From contig CP102593.1 of NCBI GenBank assembly GCA_025666215.1, positions 1,191,001 through 1,255,000 of the forward strand: 64,000 nt of DNA, in the 5' to 3' direction. The position numbers and the translations under genes are program-made. The notes below the pieces were generated by a model. That model did no database searches. It worked only from the letters and a program-made list of their open reading frames with translations, and was not told the DNA's origin. This document shows positions 17,409-27,572 of this stretch, in pieces (position 1 is the stretch's first letter; each line of letters starts with the position of its first letter). This DNA comes from Xanthomonas campestris pv. phormiicola (GTDB lineage: Bacteria > Pseudomonadota > Gammaproteobacteria > Xanthomonadales > Xanthomonadaceae).

Positions 17409-20120
17409 ATGGAAGGGTTGATCGTGTTGGTGGTGGTGGCGGTATTGGCGGTGCCGATCCTGATGATCGTGATGCTGGTGGCCCTGGCAGGCGTGCGCCG
17501 GCGCGTGGCGGCGCTGGAACTGCAGCTGGCGCAACTGCATGGCGCCGCGCCGCAGGCGGTGTCCACCGCGGCCCGATTCGACGCGGCCGGCGAGGTCGAT
17601 GACACCGATGCCGACTTCGAGAACGATGGCGAGCGCGATGCGCGGTTCGCCGACGGCGGTGTTGCCGAGGAACGTCCGTCCGCCGTGGCCGCCTTTGTCG
17701 CTTCGGTAGCGCCCACGCCGCCGCCGCTTCCGCCACCGTTCCTCGCGCCGAGCGCCATGGCGAACGCGGCAGCGGATCCCGTCGCCGCGCCACTGCCGCC
17801 GGCACCGCGCGGTCCGGATCCGATCGAGCGGCTGCTGGCCGGCACCAAGCGCTGGTTCACCGAAGGCAACGTGCCGGTCAAGATCGGCATGCTGGTGCTG
17901 CTGGCCGGCGTCGCCGCGCTGCTGAAATACGCCGGCGACCAGGGCTGGCTGCGCATGCCGATCCAGCTGCGCTATGCCGGCATCGCCGCAACTGCGCTGG
18001 CGGGCCTGGGCTTCGGCTGGCGCCAGCGCGAACGCAAGCGCAGCTTCGCGCTGGCGTTGCAGGGCGGCGCGATCGGTGTGTTGCTGCTGACGGTGTTCGC
18101 CGCGTTCAAGCTGTCCGGGCTGATTCCGGCCAGCGCCGCGTTCGCGCTGAGCATCGTGCTGGTGGCCAGCATGTGCGTGCTGGCGGTCGTGCAGGAATCG
18201 CGCACGCTGGCGGTATTGGCCACGCTGGCCGGGTTCCTGGCGCCGATCTGGCTGTCCACCGGCAGCGGCAACCATGTCGGGCTGTTCTCCTATTACGCGG
18301 TGTTGAACGCGGCGGTGTTCGCGATCGCCTGGTATCGGCCGTGGCGGGTGCTCAACCTGCTCGGGTTCGGCTTCACCTTCGGCATCGGCACGCTATGGGG
18401 CGTGCTGCAGTACCAGCCGGCGAAGTTCGCCAGCACCGAGCCGTTCCTGCTGCTGTTCTTCGCCTTCTATCTGCTGATCCCGATCCTGTACGCGCGGCGC
18501 CAGCCGGCCACGCGCGGCAACCTGATCGACGGCAGCCTGGTGTTCGGCACGCCGCTGGTGGCGTTCTCGCTGCAGGCCGGGTTGCTGCGCGGCGAAGGCC
18601 TGCCGCTGGCGCTGTGCGCGCTGGGCCTGGCGGCGGTGTATGCGCTGCTGGCCGCGGCGCTGATCCGGCGCGAACGCTTCGCGGTGCTCGGCCAGGCCTA
18701 TGCGCTGCTGGCGGTGGGCTTCGCCACGCTGGCGGTGCCGCTGGCGCTGTCCGCGCGCGCCACCGCCAGCATCTTCGCGCTGGAAGGCGCGGCGCTGGTG
18801 TGGCTGGGACTGCGCCAGCAGCGCTGGCTGCCGCAGTTCACCGGCGCCGGCCTGCAATTGGCCGCGGCGATCGGCTTCGTGCTGGGGCTGGACATGGCCT
18901 GGCACGACGCCCAGGCGGTGGCCAATGCCACCTTCATGAGCGGTGCGCTGCTGGCCCTGGCCGGCCTCGCCAGCGCCTGGAGCTATCGCCGTGCCGGCGC
19001 CGACACCCCGGCCTTGGCTTATTACCTGTGGGGCCTGGCGTGGTGGTGCGGCATTTGCATTGCCGAGATCGAACGCTTCGTCGCGGCCGCGGCGCAGGCC
19101 GACCTGCTGCTGGCGTTTGTCGCGCTCAGCGGCTGGCTGGCCGCCGAGGCGCAGCGCCGCTGGCCGGCGCGCGCGCTGGCCGCGACCACGCTCGGCGGGC
19201 TGCTGCTCGCGTTGCCGCTGGCGGTGCTGCAGGCGGACGCGCACGGCCAGCCGTTCGCCGGGCATGGCGCCTGGGCCTGGACCCTGTTCGCGGTGCTCGG
19301 CGTGCGCAGCCTGATCTGCCTGCGCGGCAGCGGCGGCTGGGTGGCGCGGGCGGCGCAATTCGCCTGGTGGCTGGTGTGGCCGTCGGTGCTGTCCTTGCTC
19401 GGCCTCTGGCTGGCGCAGCGCTTCGCCCTGGCCGAGGGCTGGCAGTGGGCGTTGCTGCTGGCGCCATGGCTGGCCGCGGCGGCGTTGTCGTTGCTGCGCT
19501 GGCCGTGGCTGGCCGCGCCGCTGGGGGCGGACTTCGACCGCTGCCGCACGGCGCTGCAGGGCAGCTATTTCGGCCTGCTCGGCCTGGCCTGGCTGTGGAC
19601 GCTGTGCGTGCCCGGCGCCAGCGCGCCGCTGCCGTGGGTGCCGCTGCTCAATCCGCTGGAACTGAGCCAGTTGCTGGCGGTGGCGCTGGCCGCGCGCTGG
19701 CTGTGGTCGGCGACCGCGCCGGCGCTGCTGCGCACCCAGCGCCTGCAACTGCTGGCCGCTACCGGATTCCTGTGGATCACCAGCGTGACCCTGCATGCGG
19801 TGCATTACTGGGCGCCGGTGCCGTGGGCGTCGCTGTTGTCCGCCGGTGTGGCGCAGACCAGTCTGACCGTGGTGTGGAGCGTGCTCGGCGTGCTCGGCTG
19901 GGTGCTCGGCTCGCGCCGCGGCCAGCGCGGCCTGTGGCTGGCCGGCGCGCTGCTGATGGCGGTGGTGCTGGGCAAGCTGCTGCTGGTGGATCGCGGCAAC
20001 CTCGGCAATGTCGCCGGCATCGCCTCGTTCATCGCCTACGGCCTGCTGTGCACCGTGGTCGGCTATTTCGCGCCGGCACCGCCGCGCGCCACCGAACCGG
20101 CCGAGGAGGCCCATCCATGA
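17409..20120 (+). CDS. DUF2339 polytopic membrane protein
   Basis: A 903-residue inner-membrane protein. It begins with one helix (LIVLVVVAVLAVPILMIVML), a short coiled-coil-like stretch (RRRVAALELQLAQLHG) and a disordered Pro/Ala linker to about residue 135. Then comes the DUF2339 core, RWFTEGNVPVKIGMLVLLAGVAALLKYAGDQGWL, followed by around twenty or more hydrophobic helices to the end. The stop overlaps the ATG of the DUF3999 gene as ATGA. The pair is widespread in Gram-negative bacteria but has no established function that I know; transport or envelope polymer handling is only a guess. Confidence 0.88.
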   Translation: MEGLIVLVVVAVLAVPILMIVMLVALAGVRRRVAALELQLAQLHGAAPQAVSTAARFDAAGEVDDTDADFENDGERDARFADGGVAEERPSAVAAFVASVAPTPPPLPPPFLAPSAMANAAADPVAAPLPPAPRGPDPIERLLAGTKRWFTEGNVPVKIGMLVLLAGVAALLKYAGDQGWLRMPIQLRYAGIAATALAGLGFGWRQRERKRSFALALQGGAIGVLLLTVFAAFKLSGLIPASAAFALSIVLVASMCVLAVVQESRTLAVLATLAGFLAPIWLSTGSGNHVGLFSYYAVLNAAVFAIAWYRPWRVLNLLGFGFTFGIGTLWGVLQYQPAKFASTEPFLLLFFAFYLLIPILYARRQPATRGNLIDGSLVFGTPLVAFSLQAGLLRGEGLPLALCALGLAAVYALLAAALIRRERFAVLGQAYALLAVGFATLAVPLALSARATASIFALEGAALVWLGLRQQRWLPQFTGAGLQLAAAIGFVLGLDMAWHDAQAVANATFMSGALLALAGLASAWSYRRAGADTPALAYYLWGLAWWCGICIAEIERFVAAAAQADLLLAFVALSGWLAAEAQRRWPARALAATTLGGLLLALPLAVLQADAHGQPFAGHGAWAWTLFAVLGVRSLICLRGSGGWVARAAQFAWWLVWPSVLSLLGLWLAQRFALAEGWQWALLLAPWLAAAALSLLRWPWLAAPLGADFDRCRTALQGSYFGLLGLAWLWTLCVPGASAPLPWVPLLNPLELSQLLAVALAARWLWSATAPALLRTQRLQLLAATGFLWITSVTLHAVHYWAPVPWASLLSAGVAQTSLTVVWSVLGVLGWVLGSRRGQRGLWLAGALLMAVVLGKLLLVDRGNLGNVAGIASFIAYGLLCTVVGYFAPAPPRATEPAEEAHP

Positions 20121-21481
20121 AACGCCTGATCTTTCCGGCAGTACTGCTGGCGCTGCTGCCGGTGGCGGCCTCCGCCGCCAGCCAGCGCGACGACTACGTG
20201 CAGCAATGGCCGCTGACCCTGCAGGATCCGGACGCCGGCGCCTACCGCGTGCAGCTCGACGATGCGGTGTACCGCAGCGCCCACCTCGCCTCGCTGGGCG
20301 ACGTGGAGGTGTTCAACGCGGCCGGCGACCCGCTGCCGGCGGCCCTGTTCGCGGCCGAACTGGCCGAGACCACGCCGCGCCGGCAGCCGCTGCCCTGGTT
20401 CCCGCTGCCGGCCGTGGCCGGTGGCGGTGCCGACAACCTGGAACTGATCGCCGAGCGCGATACCGACGGCAGCGTGCGCCGCATCCGCACCCGCATTGCC
20501 AGCAGCGCCACGGCCAGTGCCGAAGCGGGGTGGTTGATCGATGCCAGCGCGCTGCGCGAGCCGTTGCGCGCGCTGTCGCTGCAGTGGGCCGCCGATGCGC
20601 AGCCGCGGCAGGCGCGCTACCGGGTCGAGGCCAGCGACGATCTGCGCGACTGGGAACTGCTGGTGCCGGAGGCGACCCTGGTCGACCTGGCCAACCAGGG
20701 CAAGCGCCTGCAGCAATTGCGCATCGCCATCGATCGCCGGGTGCGCTACCTGCGGCTGCTGCCGTTGTCGTCGCCACCGCTGCCGACACTGACCGGGGTG
20801 GACGCCGAACTGGCGCCGGCGCCCGTCGCCGCCGACTGGCATTGGCAGCAACTGGATGCGCTGCACGCCGATCCGGCGCAGCACAGCTTCGACTTCGCAT
20901 CGCCCGGCCGCTATCCGGTCGCGCAGCTGGACATCGCGCTGCCCGGCAACAGCGCGATCGAATGGCGCGTGCAGAGCCGCGACGACGCCGAAGCGCCGTG
21001 GCAGGACCGGGCCGGGCCGTGGGTGGCCTACCAGGTCGGCGCCGGCGCCAGCCGTTCGCCGCCGCAGACGCTGGCGCAGCCGGTGCGCGATCGCTACTGG
21101 CGGCTGCTGGCCACGCAGGATCCGGGCAAGCAGCGGCCGGCGCTGCGCCTGGGCTACCAGCCGGAAACGCTGATCTTCCTGGCGCAGGGCGCGCCTCCTT
21201 ACGCGCTGGCCGCCGGCAGCGCCCGCACCCAGCGCGCGGCCGCGCCGTTGGCGACCACGCTGCAGGCCTTGCGTACGCAACGCGGGCCGCAATGGGAGCC
21301 GGCCACCGCCACGCTCGGCGCGGCGGTGCCGCTGGCCGGCGCCGCCGCGCTGCAGGCGCCGGCCGCGCCGCGCGACTGGAAGACCTGGCTGCTGTGGGCG
21401 CTGCTGGTCGGCGGCGCGCTGATCGTGGTCGGTTTCGCCTTCAGCCTGTTGCGCAAGCCGGCCGCGCCCGGCGCGGGCTGA
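20117..21481 (+). CDS. DUF3999 exported membrane-anchored protein
   Basis: A 454-residue protein with signal peptide (VLLALLPVAASAAS), a long periplasmic region rich in beta-strands (including two galactose-binding-like modules: RYRVEASDDLRDWELLVPE and IEWRVQSRDDAEAPWQDRAG), and one C-terminal membrane helix (LLWALLVGGALIVVGFAFSLL). This layout is the DUF3999 family. It is translationally coupled to the DUF2339 gene and probably forms a complex with it across the periplasmic face. The sugar-binding-like modules hint at carbohydrate or envelope contact, which is inferred. Confidence 0.85.
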   Translation: MKRLIFPAVLLALLPVAASAASQRDDYVQQWPLTLQDPDAGAYRVQLDDAVYRSAHLASLGDVEVFNAAGDPLPAALFAAELAETTPRRQPLPWFPLPAVAGGGADNLELIAERDTDGSVRRIRTRIASSATASAEAGWLIDASALREPLRALSLQWAADAQPRQARYRVEASDDLRDWELLVPEATLVDLANQGKRLQQLRIAIDRRVRYLRLLPLSSPPLPTLTGVDAELAPAPVAADWHWQQLDALHADPAQHSFDFASPGRYPVAQLDIALPGNSAIEWRVQSRDDAEAPWQDRAGPWVAYQVGAGASRSPPQTLAQPVRDRYWRLLATQDPGKQRPALRLGYQPETLIFLAQGAPPYALAAGSARTQRAAAPLATTLQALRTQRGPQWEPATATLGAAVPLAGAAALQAPAAPRDWKTWLLWALLVGGALIVVGFAFSLLRKPAAPGAG

Positions 21482-21750
21482 CCGGCATCGGCCCCGCCCC
21501 CCGCCACGCGCCTGTCGCGGCGTGGCGGCCTCGCTGCGCATGTCGCTGCGCCCCAGGCAGCTGCGCTGCGGTGGCGCGCTGCGCGATGTCGCGATTTGCC
21601 GCTGCGCGGCCGACGCCGGACAATGCCCGCCTCGGCACCGCCCGCGCGCGCTGGCGCCAGCGTGCCTGAAGCGGCCGTTCCGATCGCCGCGCCCATGCTG
21701 CGCGCGGCCTCTTCCTTCCTCAGCAACCCCACGATAGCGAGCAACCGACA

Positions 21751-22929
21751 ATGCCCATCCTGCGAATGACCGATCTCGACCTGTCCGGCAAGCGTGTGCT
21801 GATCCGGCAAGACCTCAACGTGCCGATCGACGACAACGGCCAGATCACGTCCGAGCAGCGCATCCTGGCCTCGGTGCCGACGCTGCGCCACGCGCTGGAG
21901 CAGGGCGCGGCGGTGATGGTGACCTCGCACCTGGGCCGGCCCAAGGAAGGCGTGTGGACCCAGGCCGATTCGCTGGCGCCGGTCGCCGCGCGGCTGACCG
22001 CGCTGCTCGGCACCGAGGTGCCGCTGCTGCGCGATTGGGTCGACGGCGTGGAGGTGCAGCCGGGCCAGATCGTGCTGCTGGAGAATTGCCGCATGAACGT
22101 CGGCGAGGGCAAGGACGACGAGGCGCTGGCGCAGAAATATGCGGCGCTGTGCGACGTGTTCGTGATGGATGCGTTCGGCACCGCGCACCGCGCCCAGGCC
22201 TCCACCCACGGCGTGATCAGGTTCGCCCCGATCGCGGCCGGCGGCCCGCTGCTGATGGCCGAACTGGACGCGCTGGCCAAGGCGCTGGAGCACCCGGCCA
22301 AGCCGCTGCTGGCGATCGTCGCCGGCAGCAAGGTCTCCACCAAGCTGGAGCTGCTGTCGAACCTGGTCAACAAGGTCGAGCAGCTGATCGTCGGCGGCGG
22401 CATCGCCAACACCTTCATCGCCGCGGCCGGCCACCCGGTCGGCAAGTCGCTGTGCGAGCCGGACCTGCTCGACACCGCGCGCCAGATCGTCGCCGACGCC
22501 AATGCGCGCGGCGCGGCGATCCCGCTGCCCACCGACGTGGTGGTGGCCAAGCAGTTCCTGCCCGATGCCGAGGCGACGGTGAAGGCGCTGGCCGAGGTCG
22601 CCGACGACGACCTGATCCTGGACATCGGCCCGCAGACCGCCGCGCACTACGCCGACCTGATCGCCAAGGCCGGCACCGTGGTCTGGAACGGCCCGGTCGG
22701 GGTGTTCGAGTTCGACGCGTTCGCGCATGGCACCGAGACCCTGGCGCGCGCCATCGCCGCCTCGCCGGCGTTCTCCATCGCCGGCGGCGGCGACACCCTG
22801 GCCGCGGTCGACAAGTACGGCATCGCCGGGCAGGTGAGCTACATCTCCACCGGCGGCGGCGCGTTCCTGGAATTCCTGGAAGGCAAGACCCTGCCGGCGG
22901 TGGCGGCGCTGCAGGCGCGCGGCGCGTGA
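21751..22929 (+). CDS. pgk: Phosphoglycerate kinase
   Basis: A 392-residue glycolytic kinase transferring phosphate from 1,3-bisphosphoglycerate to ADP. The N-terminal [20 protein letters not shown], the substrate loop [13 protein letters not shown], the hinge [20 protein letters not shown] and the nucleotide-binding [15 protein letters not shown] with GGGDTLAAV are all present. The length is normal. It is followed with overlap (GTG within the TGA region) by a HAD phosphatase gene. Confidence 0.97.
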   Translation: MPILRMTDLDLSGKRVLIRQDLNVPIDDNGQITSEQRILASVPTLRHALEQGAAVMVTSHLGRPKEGVWTQADSLAPVAARLTALLGTEVPLLRDWVDGVEVQPGQIVLLENCRMNVGEGKDDEALAQKYAALCDVFVMDAFGTAHRAQASTHGVIRFAPIAAGGPLLMAELDALAKALEHPAKPLLAIVAGSKVSTKLELLSNLVNKVEQLIVGGGIANTFIAAAGHPVGKSLCEPDLLDTARQIVADANARGAAIPLPTDVVVAKQFLPDAEATVKALAEVADDDLILDIGPQTAAHYADLIAKAGTVVWNGPVGVFEFDAFAHGTETLARAIAASPAFSIAGGGDTLAAVDKYGIAGQVSYISTGGGAFLEFLEGKTLPAVAALQARGA

Positions 22930-23567
22930 GCGCGAGCACCCTGTTCTTCGACCTGGACGGCACCCTGGTCGATTCGGAGGCCGGCATCGTCGGCAGCATC
23001 GTGCACACCTTCGAGCAGCTGCGGCAGCCGCTGCCGCCACCGGGCACGCTGCGCGCCTGGATCGGCCCGCCGCTGCGCGACAGCTTCCAGGAACAGTTCG
23101 ACGATCCGGCGCTGGTCGAGCAGGCGCTGGCGCTGTACCGGCAGCGCTACGACGTGCAGGGCTGGCGCGAGCACACCGTGTTCCCGGAGATCGGCGCGGC
23201 GGTCGCGGCGCTGGCCGCGGCCGGCCATCGCTTCGCGGTGGTGACCTCGAAGAACGAGCGCTTCGCCCGGCGCATCGTCGAGACGCTGCCGTTCGCCGCG
23301 CAGTTCGAGGAGATCGTCGGCGCCAGCGACGATGGCCAGCGCCGCTTCAAGCCGGACCTGATCGCCGAGGCCCTGCGGCGGCTGTCGCTGCAGCCGGCGC
23401 AGTGCGTGATGATCGGCGACCGGCGCATGGACATCGAAGGCGCCAACCATCACGGCATGCGCAGTATCGGCGTGCTGTGGGGCTTCGGCGACGCAGCGGA
23501 GCTGCGCCAGGCCGGCGCCAGCGCGCTGGCGCAGGTGCCGGCGCAGTTGCCGGGTTTGGCAGCTTGA
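22926..23567 (+). CDS. HAD-superfamily hydrolase, phosphoglycolate phosphatase-like
   Basis: A 213-residue haloacid dehalogenase-type phosphatase. Motif I is [14 protein letters not shown] with the nucleophile Asp at about residue 9, motif II is FAVVTSKNE, motif III the lysine in RRFKPD, and motif [16 protein letters not shown] cap domain lies between motifs I and II, as in Gph/PGP enzymes. The GTG start overlaps the pgk stop, so it is translated with pgk. The likely substrate is a small phosphorylated metabolite such as 2-phosphoglycolate, perhaps as metabolite repair for the glycolytic genes around it; this is inferred. Confidence 0.85.
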   Translation: MSASTLFFDLDGTLVDSEAGIVGSIVHTFEQLRQPLPPPGTLRAWIGPPLRDSFQEQFDDPALVEQALALYRQRYDVQGWREHTVFPEIGAAVAALAAAGHRFAVVTSKNERFARRIVETLPFAAQFEEIVGASDDGQRRFKPDLIAEALRRLSLQPAQCVMIGDRRMDIEGANHHGMRSIGVLWGFGDAAELRQAGASALAQVPAQLPGLAA

Positions 23568-23946
23568 CAGCGGGGATTGGGGAGTTGGGATTGGGGATTC
23601 GTAAAAGCGGTGCCGCTGCGGCACTCGCGCATTTCCTCCATTCCCGGTTCCAGATGCGATGACCGGCCTGCGTCGCGTGCGCCGGCCGTAGCGCCAGGCC
23701 ACCGCGTGGCCTGTCTGTCCGGCTGTTGGCGGCTTCGCCCGACAGGGCCGGGAGCAGCGCAAGCGAGCTGAATCCGGGTTGGCCTGGCATGGTGCCCGCG
23801 CCGCGGGTCGCGCGCCGCCGAGTCCGCATACTGTCCCGCACTGTCTGCAAGACATGCATGAATCCGCAGCGGCCTATGCCGATTCGCCATCCTGCGATCG
23901 CGGTGCCTGTGCTAGTTTTGACGGCTTTTCCAGGGAACGACGTCTC
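23568..23946. other. Intergenic region, pgk operon to pyruvate kinase
   Basis: About 380 bp without a convincing gene. The left end (23,574-23,608) is a G-rich imperfect repeat of GGGATTGGGGA units, a simple repeat often seen between xanthomonad genes. The right end presumably contains the pyruvate kinase promoter; a poor match CTGTCC...TAGTTTTGA is seen but I could not fix -35 and -10 boxes with confidence. Confidence 0.5.
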
Positions 23947-25413
23947 ATGATCGAACGCCAGCGCCGCACCAAGATTCTCGCCACCCTCGGCCCGGCCACG
24001 GATCCGCCCGGCGTGCTCGAGGACCTGTTCCGCGCCGGCGTCAACGTCGTGCGCCTGAATTTCTCCCACGGCGACCCGTCCGGCCAGGCCAAGCGGGCCG
24101 CCGAAGTGCGCGCCGCCGCGCAGCGCGTGGGCAGCGAAGTGGGCATCCTCGCCGACCTGCCGGGCCCGAAGATCCGCATCGAGCGCTTCGCCGCCGGCAA
24201 GGTGGCGCTGAAGGCCGGCGCGCGCTTCGACCTGGTTGCCGACGCCAACGCGCCGGCCGGCGACGAAAACGAGGTCGGCGTCAGCTACCTGGGCCTGCCC
24301 AACGACGTCAAGCCGGGCGACGTGCTGCTGCTCGACGACGGCCTGCTGCAGCTGCAGGTGGTCGAGGTCGACGGTTCGCGCATCGTCAACACCGTGCTCA
24401 ACGACGGCGTGCTGTCCGACCGCAAGGGCCTGAACAAGCAGGGCGGCGGCCTGTCGCTGGGCGCGCTGACCGAGCGCGACAAGGAACTGATCGGCATCGT
24501 CGCCAAGATCGGCGTGGATTTCATCGCGGTGTCGTTCTGCCGCAACGCGCAGGACATGCACGACGCGCGCCGCATCGCCCGCGAGCACGGCTGCGAGGCC
24601 GCGCTGGTGTCCAAGATCGAGCGCACCGAGGCGATCGAGAACCTGAGCGAGATCGTCGAGGCCAGCGACGTGGTGATGGTCGCGCGCGGCGACCTGGGCG
24701 TGGAGATCGGCGATGCCGAGCTGCCCGGCCTGCAGAAGAAGATCATTCGCGAGTCGCTGGCGCAGAACAAGGTGGTTATCACCGCCACGCAGATGCTGCA
24801 GTCGATGGTCGAGAATCCGATCCCGACCCGCGCCGAGGTGCTGGACGTGGCCAACGCGGTGATCGACGGCACCGACGCGGTGATGCTGTCGGCCGAGACC
24901 GCCGCCGGCGCCTACCCGGTCAAGGCGGTGCAGGCGATGGCGCGGATCTGCCTGGGCGCCGAGCGCCAGTTCGAGATGGACACCGACTTCGAGGCCGCGC
25001 AGCGCAACCTCGAGCGCGCCGACCAGGCGATCGCGATGGCGACCATGTTCCTGTCCGAGCACATCGGCCTGAGCGGCGTGGTCACCCTGACCGAGTCCGG
25101 CGGCACCCCGCGCTTCCTGTCGCGGTTCCGCTCGAAGATGCCGATCTACGCGTTCACCCGCCACGACGGCGCGCGCCGCGGCATGGCGATGATGCGCGGC
25201 GTGTTCCCGATCAACTTCGACAGCCGCGGCCTGACCCCGCGCGAAGCGGCGCGCGCGGCGATCCGCCTGCTGGTCGAGGCCGAGCGCATGGGCCCCGGCG
25301 ACCGCGTGGTGTTCACCAGCGGCGAGCACATGGAAACGCATGGCGCGACCAATACGCTGCGCCTGCTCGAAGTCGGCCCCGACGGCCGCGCCAGCGGCCT
25401 GGGCGAGCTGTAG
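23947..25413 (+). CDS. pyk: Pyruvate kinase
   Basis: A 488-residue enzyme making pyruvate and ATP from phosphoenolpyruvate and ADP. Features: RRTKILATLGPATDPP, NVVRLNFSHGDP, the active-site VSKIERTEAIENL with its catalytic Lys, VMVARGDLGVEI (Mg-binding Glu/Asp) and ITATQMLQSMVENPIPTRAEV. The C-terminal allosteric domain is full length. It is monocistronic and followed by a hairpin with a long T-tract. Confidence 0.97.
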   Translation: MIERQRRTKILATLGPATDPPGVLEDLFRAGVNVVRLNFSHGDPSGQAKRAAEVRAAAQRVGSEVGILADLPGPKIRIERFAAGKVALKAGARFDLVADANAPAGDENEVGVSYLGLPNDVKPGDVLLLDDGLLQLQVVEVDGSRIVNTVLNDGVLSDRKGLNKQGGGLSLGALTERDKELIGIVAKIGVDFIAVSFCRNAQDMHDARRIAREHGCEAALVSKIERTEAIENLSEIVEASDVVMVARGDLGVEIGDAELPGLQKKIIRESLAQNKVVITATQMLQSMVENPIPTRAEVLDVANAVIDGTDAVMLSAETAAGAYPVKAVQAMARICLGAERQFEMDTDFEAAQRNLERADQAIAMATMFLSEHIGLSGVVTLTESGGTPRFLSRFRSKMPIYAFTRHDGARRGMAMMRGVFPINFDSRGLTPREAARAAIRLLVEAERMGPGDRVVFTSGEHMETHGATNTLRLLEVGPDGRASGLGEL

Positions 25414-25450
25414 CCGCAGCGCCGCCGCCACGCCGGCCCACGACCGCGCG

Positions 25451-25478
25451 CCGCGTCTGCAGCGTGCGGTTTTTTTTT
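25451..25478 (+). terminator. Likely terminator after pyruvate kinase
   Basis: CCGCGT and its partner GTGCGG (the stem includes two G-T pairs) enclose TCTGCAG-like loop sequence and are followed by a run of eight or more T. The stem is weak, but the T-run is among the longest in the window. Confidence 0.65.
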
Positions 25479-25635
25479 GCCTGCCGCTGCGCGGCCGTCC
25501 GCTGTCATCGTGCGGCAATGCGCGCGTGGTCGCGTATGCGTCTACCGCGTGGAAACGGTTGCAGGCATTCCGTGAAGGAATGGACGGCATTTGCCGCGAT
25601 ATACTTTCGCTTTCCCCCCGTGCCATAGGAATTCC

Positions 25636-26640
25636 ATGAGCATCGAACAGCTTGCCGAAACCGCACAGGCAATGGTCGCCCCGGGCAAGGGCATCATCGC
25701 GATCGACGAATCCACCAGCACGATCGCCAAGCGCTTCGCCAGCGTCGGCATCGAGAATGTCGAAGAGAACCGCCGCGCGTATCGCGAGTTGCTGCTGACC
25801 ACGCCGAAGCTGGGCGACCACATCTCCGGCGCGATCCTGTACGACGAGACCATCCGCCAGAAGACCAGGGACGGCGTGCCGTTCCCGAAGTACATGGCCG
25901 AGCACGGCATCATTCCCGGGATCAAGGTCGACAAGGGCACGCATCCGCTGGCCGGCATGCCGGGCGAGCTGATCACCGAGGGCCTGGACGGCCTGCGCGC
26001 GCGCCTGGAGGAGTACTACAAGCTCGGCGCGCGCTTCGCCAAGTGGCGCGCGGTGATCACCATCGGCGAGGACACCCCGTCGGGCGTGTGCATCGAGACC
26101 AACGCCCACGCGCTGGCGCGCTATGCGGCGCTGTGCCAGGAGCAGGGCCTGGTGCCGATGGTGGAGCCGGAAGTGCTGATGGACGGCAACCACGACATCG
26201 AGACCTGCTACGAAGTCACCGAAGCCACGCTGCGTTCGCTGTTCGGCGCGCTGTACGAGCAGAACGTGGTGCTGGAAGGCACCATCCTGAAGGCCTCGAT
26301 GGTCATCGCCGGCAAGGACTGCGACGAGCAGGCCAGCGTCGAGGAAGTGGCCGAATCCACCGTGATGTGCCTGAAGAGCACCGTGCCGGCGATCCTGCCG
26401 GGCATCGTGTTCCTGTCCGGCGGGCAGACCGACGAGCAGTCCACCGCGCATCTCAATGCGATGAACCAGATCGGCACCCTGCCGTGGCCGCTGAGCTTCT
26501 CCTACGGCCGTGCGATGCAGCAGGCCGCGCTGAAGCTGTGGTCGCAGGACATGAAGGGCAACTTCGCCAAGGCGCAGCAGGTGGTCTACGAGCGCGCCAA
26601 GGAAAACGGCCTGGCCGCACTGGGCAAGTGGCAGGACTGA
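25636..26640 (+). CDS. Fructose-bisphosphate aldolase, class I
   Basis: A 334-residue class I aldolase of the animal/plant-like type, cleaving fructose 1,6-bisphosphate through a Schiff base. The catalytic Lys is about residue 219 in LEGTILKASMVIAGKD. Other family segments are GKGIIAIDESTSTIAKRF, FAKWRAVITIGEDTPSG, PMVEPEVLMDGNHDIETC and FLSGGQTDEQSTAHLNAMN. The C-terminal tyrosine found in animal enzymes is absent. The start at 25636 follows AGGAATTCC. It completes the glycolytic set gap, pgk, pyk in this region. Confidence 0.96.
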   Translation: MSIEQLAETAQAMVAPGKGIIAIDESTSTIAKRFASVGIENVEENRRAYRELLLTTPKLGDHISGAILYDETIRQKTRDGVPFPKYMAEHGIIPGIKVDKGTHPLAGMPGELITEGLDGLRARLEEYYKLGARFAKWRAVITIGEDTPSGVCIETNAHALARYAALCQEQGLVPMVEPEVLMDGNHDIETCYEVTEATLRSLFGALYEQNVVLEGTILKASMVIAGKDCDEQASVEEVAESTVMCLKSTVPAILPGIVFLSGGQTDEQSTAHLNAMNQIGTLPWPLSFSYGRAMQQAALKLWSQDMKGNFAKAQQVVYERAKENGLAALGKWQD

Positions 26641-26666
26641 GGTCCAGCCACAAGGAATCCACGAAC

Positions 26667-26691
26667 AACGCCGGCATCGCCGGCGTTTTTC
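26667..26691 (+). terminator. Rho-independent terminator after aldolase
   Basis: AACGCCGGC (26667-26675), loop ATC, GCCGGCGTT (26679-26687) with a continuing T-run. The stem is perfect over 9 bp. Confidence 0.9.
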
Positions 26692-26696
26692 GTTCC

Positions 26697-26785
26697 GCTC
26701 CCCTTCTCCCATCGGGACCATGGCCCCTTTTCGGGGGAAGGTGCCCCGAAGGGGCGGATGAGGGTACGGCGGCGTAGCCCCTAAT
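26697..26785. repeat. CCTTCTCCC/GATGAGGG intergenic repeat
   Basis: Sequence CTCCCCTTCTCCCATCGGGA, then GGTGCCCCGAAGGGGCGGATGAGGG. It resembles the longer imperfect palindrome after the TonB receptor gene at 45,759-45,815, which also ends in GATGAGGGT. It appears to be another dispersed intergenic repeat family. Confidence 0.5.
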
Positions 26786-26821
26786 ACAGCCTGTTAGCAA
26801 ACACCACCACAAACCACAAAC

Positions 26822-27505
26822 TCAAGGCTTCAACGTAGCCGGCGCATGAAACCGGTAGCCGCTGTTGCGCAGCGTCTTCACCGGCAACGGCCGCCCGCTG
26901 ATCTCCTCCACGCGCCGTCGCAACCGGTACATCTGCGTGTCCAGCCGCCGCCGGTCGTAGTCGAGGAAGTTCACCCCCAGCGTCTCGGCGATCTCGCGGT
27001 GGCCCACGCTTTCGCCGGCATGGCGCATCAGGCAGCCGAGTACCAGCAGGTCCTGGTGCGAGAGCGGAACCGGCGGCGCATCGGGCACGTTCAGGCGTGC
27101 CGCGGCCATCTCCAGGATCCAGCGCGCCGGCGGCGGTTGCAGCGCCAAGCGCCGGCCGAGCGAGGCCAGCGTCGCGGCCAGTTCGTCCAGATCGATGCCC
27201 TTGCCCAGGTAGTGGTCGGCTCCGATGTCCAGGCCGGCGATACGCGCGTTGCCGGTATTGTGCGCACTGAACACCACGATGCCCAATCGGTGTCCGGCGT
27301 GGCGCAGTTCGCCGATCAACTCCAGGCCGCTGCCGTCGGGCAGGCCCACGTCGATCACCGCCAGCGCATGGCGCAGCGGATCGAATCGCTGCCGAAACTC
27401 GCCGATGCTGGACACGCAGGTCGCGATGTAACCGAGATCCTGCAGGAACTCGCCGAGCTCCTCGCGCAGCACCGGTTCGTCTTCCAGCAACATCACCTCG
27501 GCCAT
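26822..27505 (-). CDS. Response regulator, OmpR-like winged-helix type
   Basis: A 227-residue two-component regulator. The receiver has acidic residues Glu8/Asp9 (MLLEDEP), the phospho-acceptor Asp52 (AVIDVGLPDGSG), and the conserved Lys102 in HYLGKGID, where the usual following proline is glycine. The C-terminal half is a winged helix (LSHQDLLVLGCLMRHAGESV...RRLDTQMYRLRRRVEE...RNSGYRFHA) of the OmpR/PhoB type. It is divergent from the histidine kinase gene with a gap of only 67 bp, so they probably form a pair and share a promoter region. Confidence 0.9.
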   Translation of the reverse strand: MAEVMLLEDEPVLREELGEFLQDLGYIATCVSSIGEFRQRFDPLRHALAVIDVGLPDGSGLELIGELRHAGHRLGIVVFSAHNTGNARIAGLDIGADHYLGKGIDLDELAATLASLGRRLALQPPPARWILEMAAARLNVPDAPPVPLSHQDLLVLGCLMRHAGESVGHREIAETLGVNFLDYDRRRLDTQMYRLRRRVEEISGRPLPVKTLRNSGYRFHAPATLKP

Positions 27506-27572
27506 CGCGGCGGATCCTCGTGCATCGTCGTTTGCTGTAACTTAATCGGTTGGCGATCGTGCGGTATGGCAA

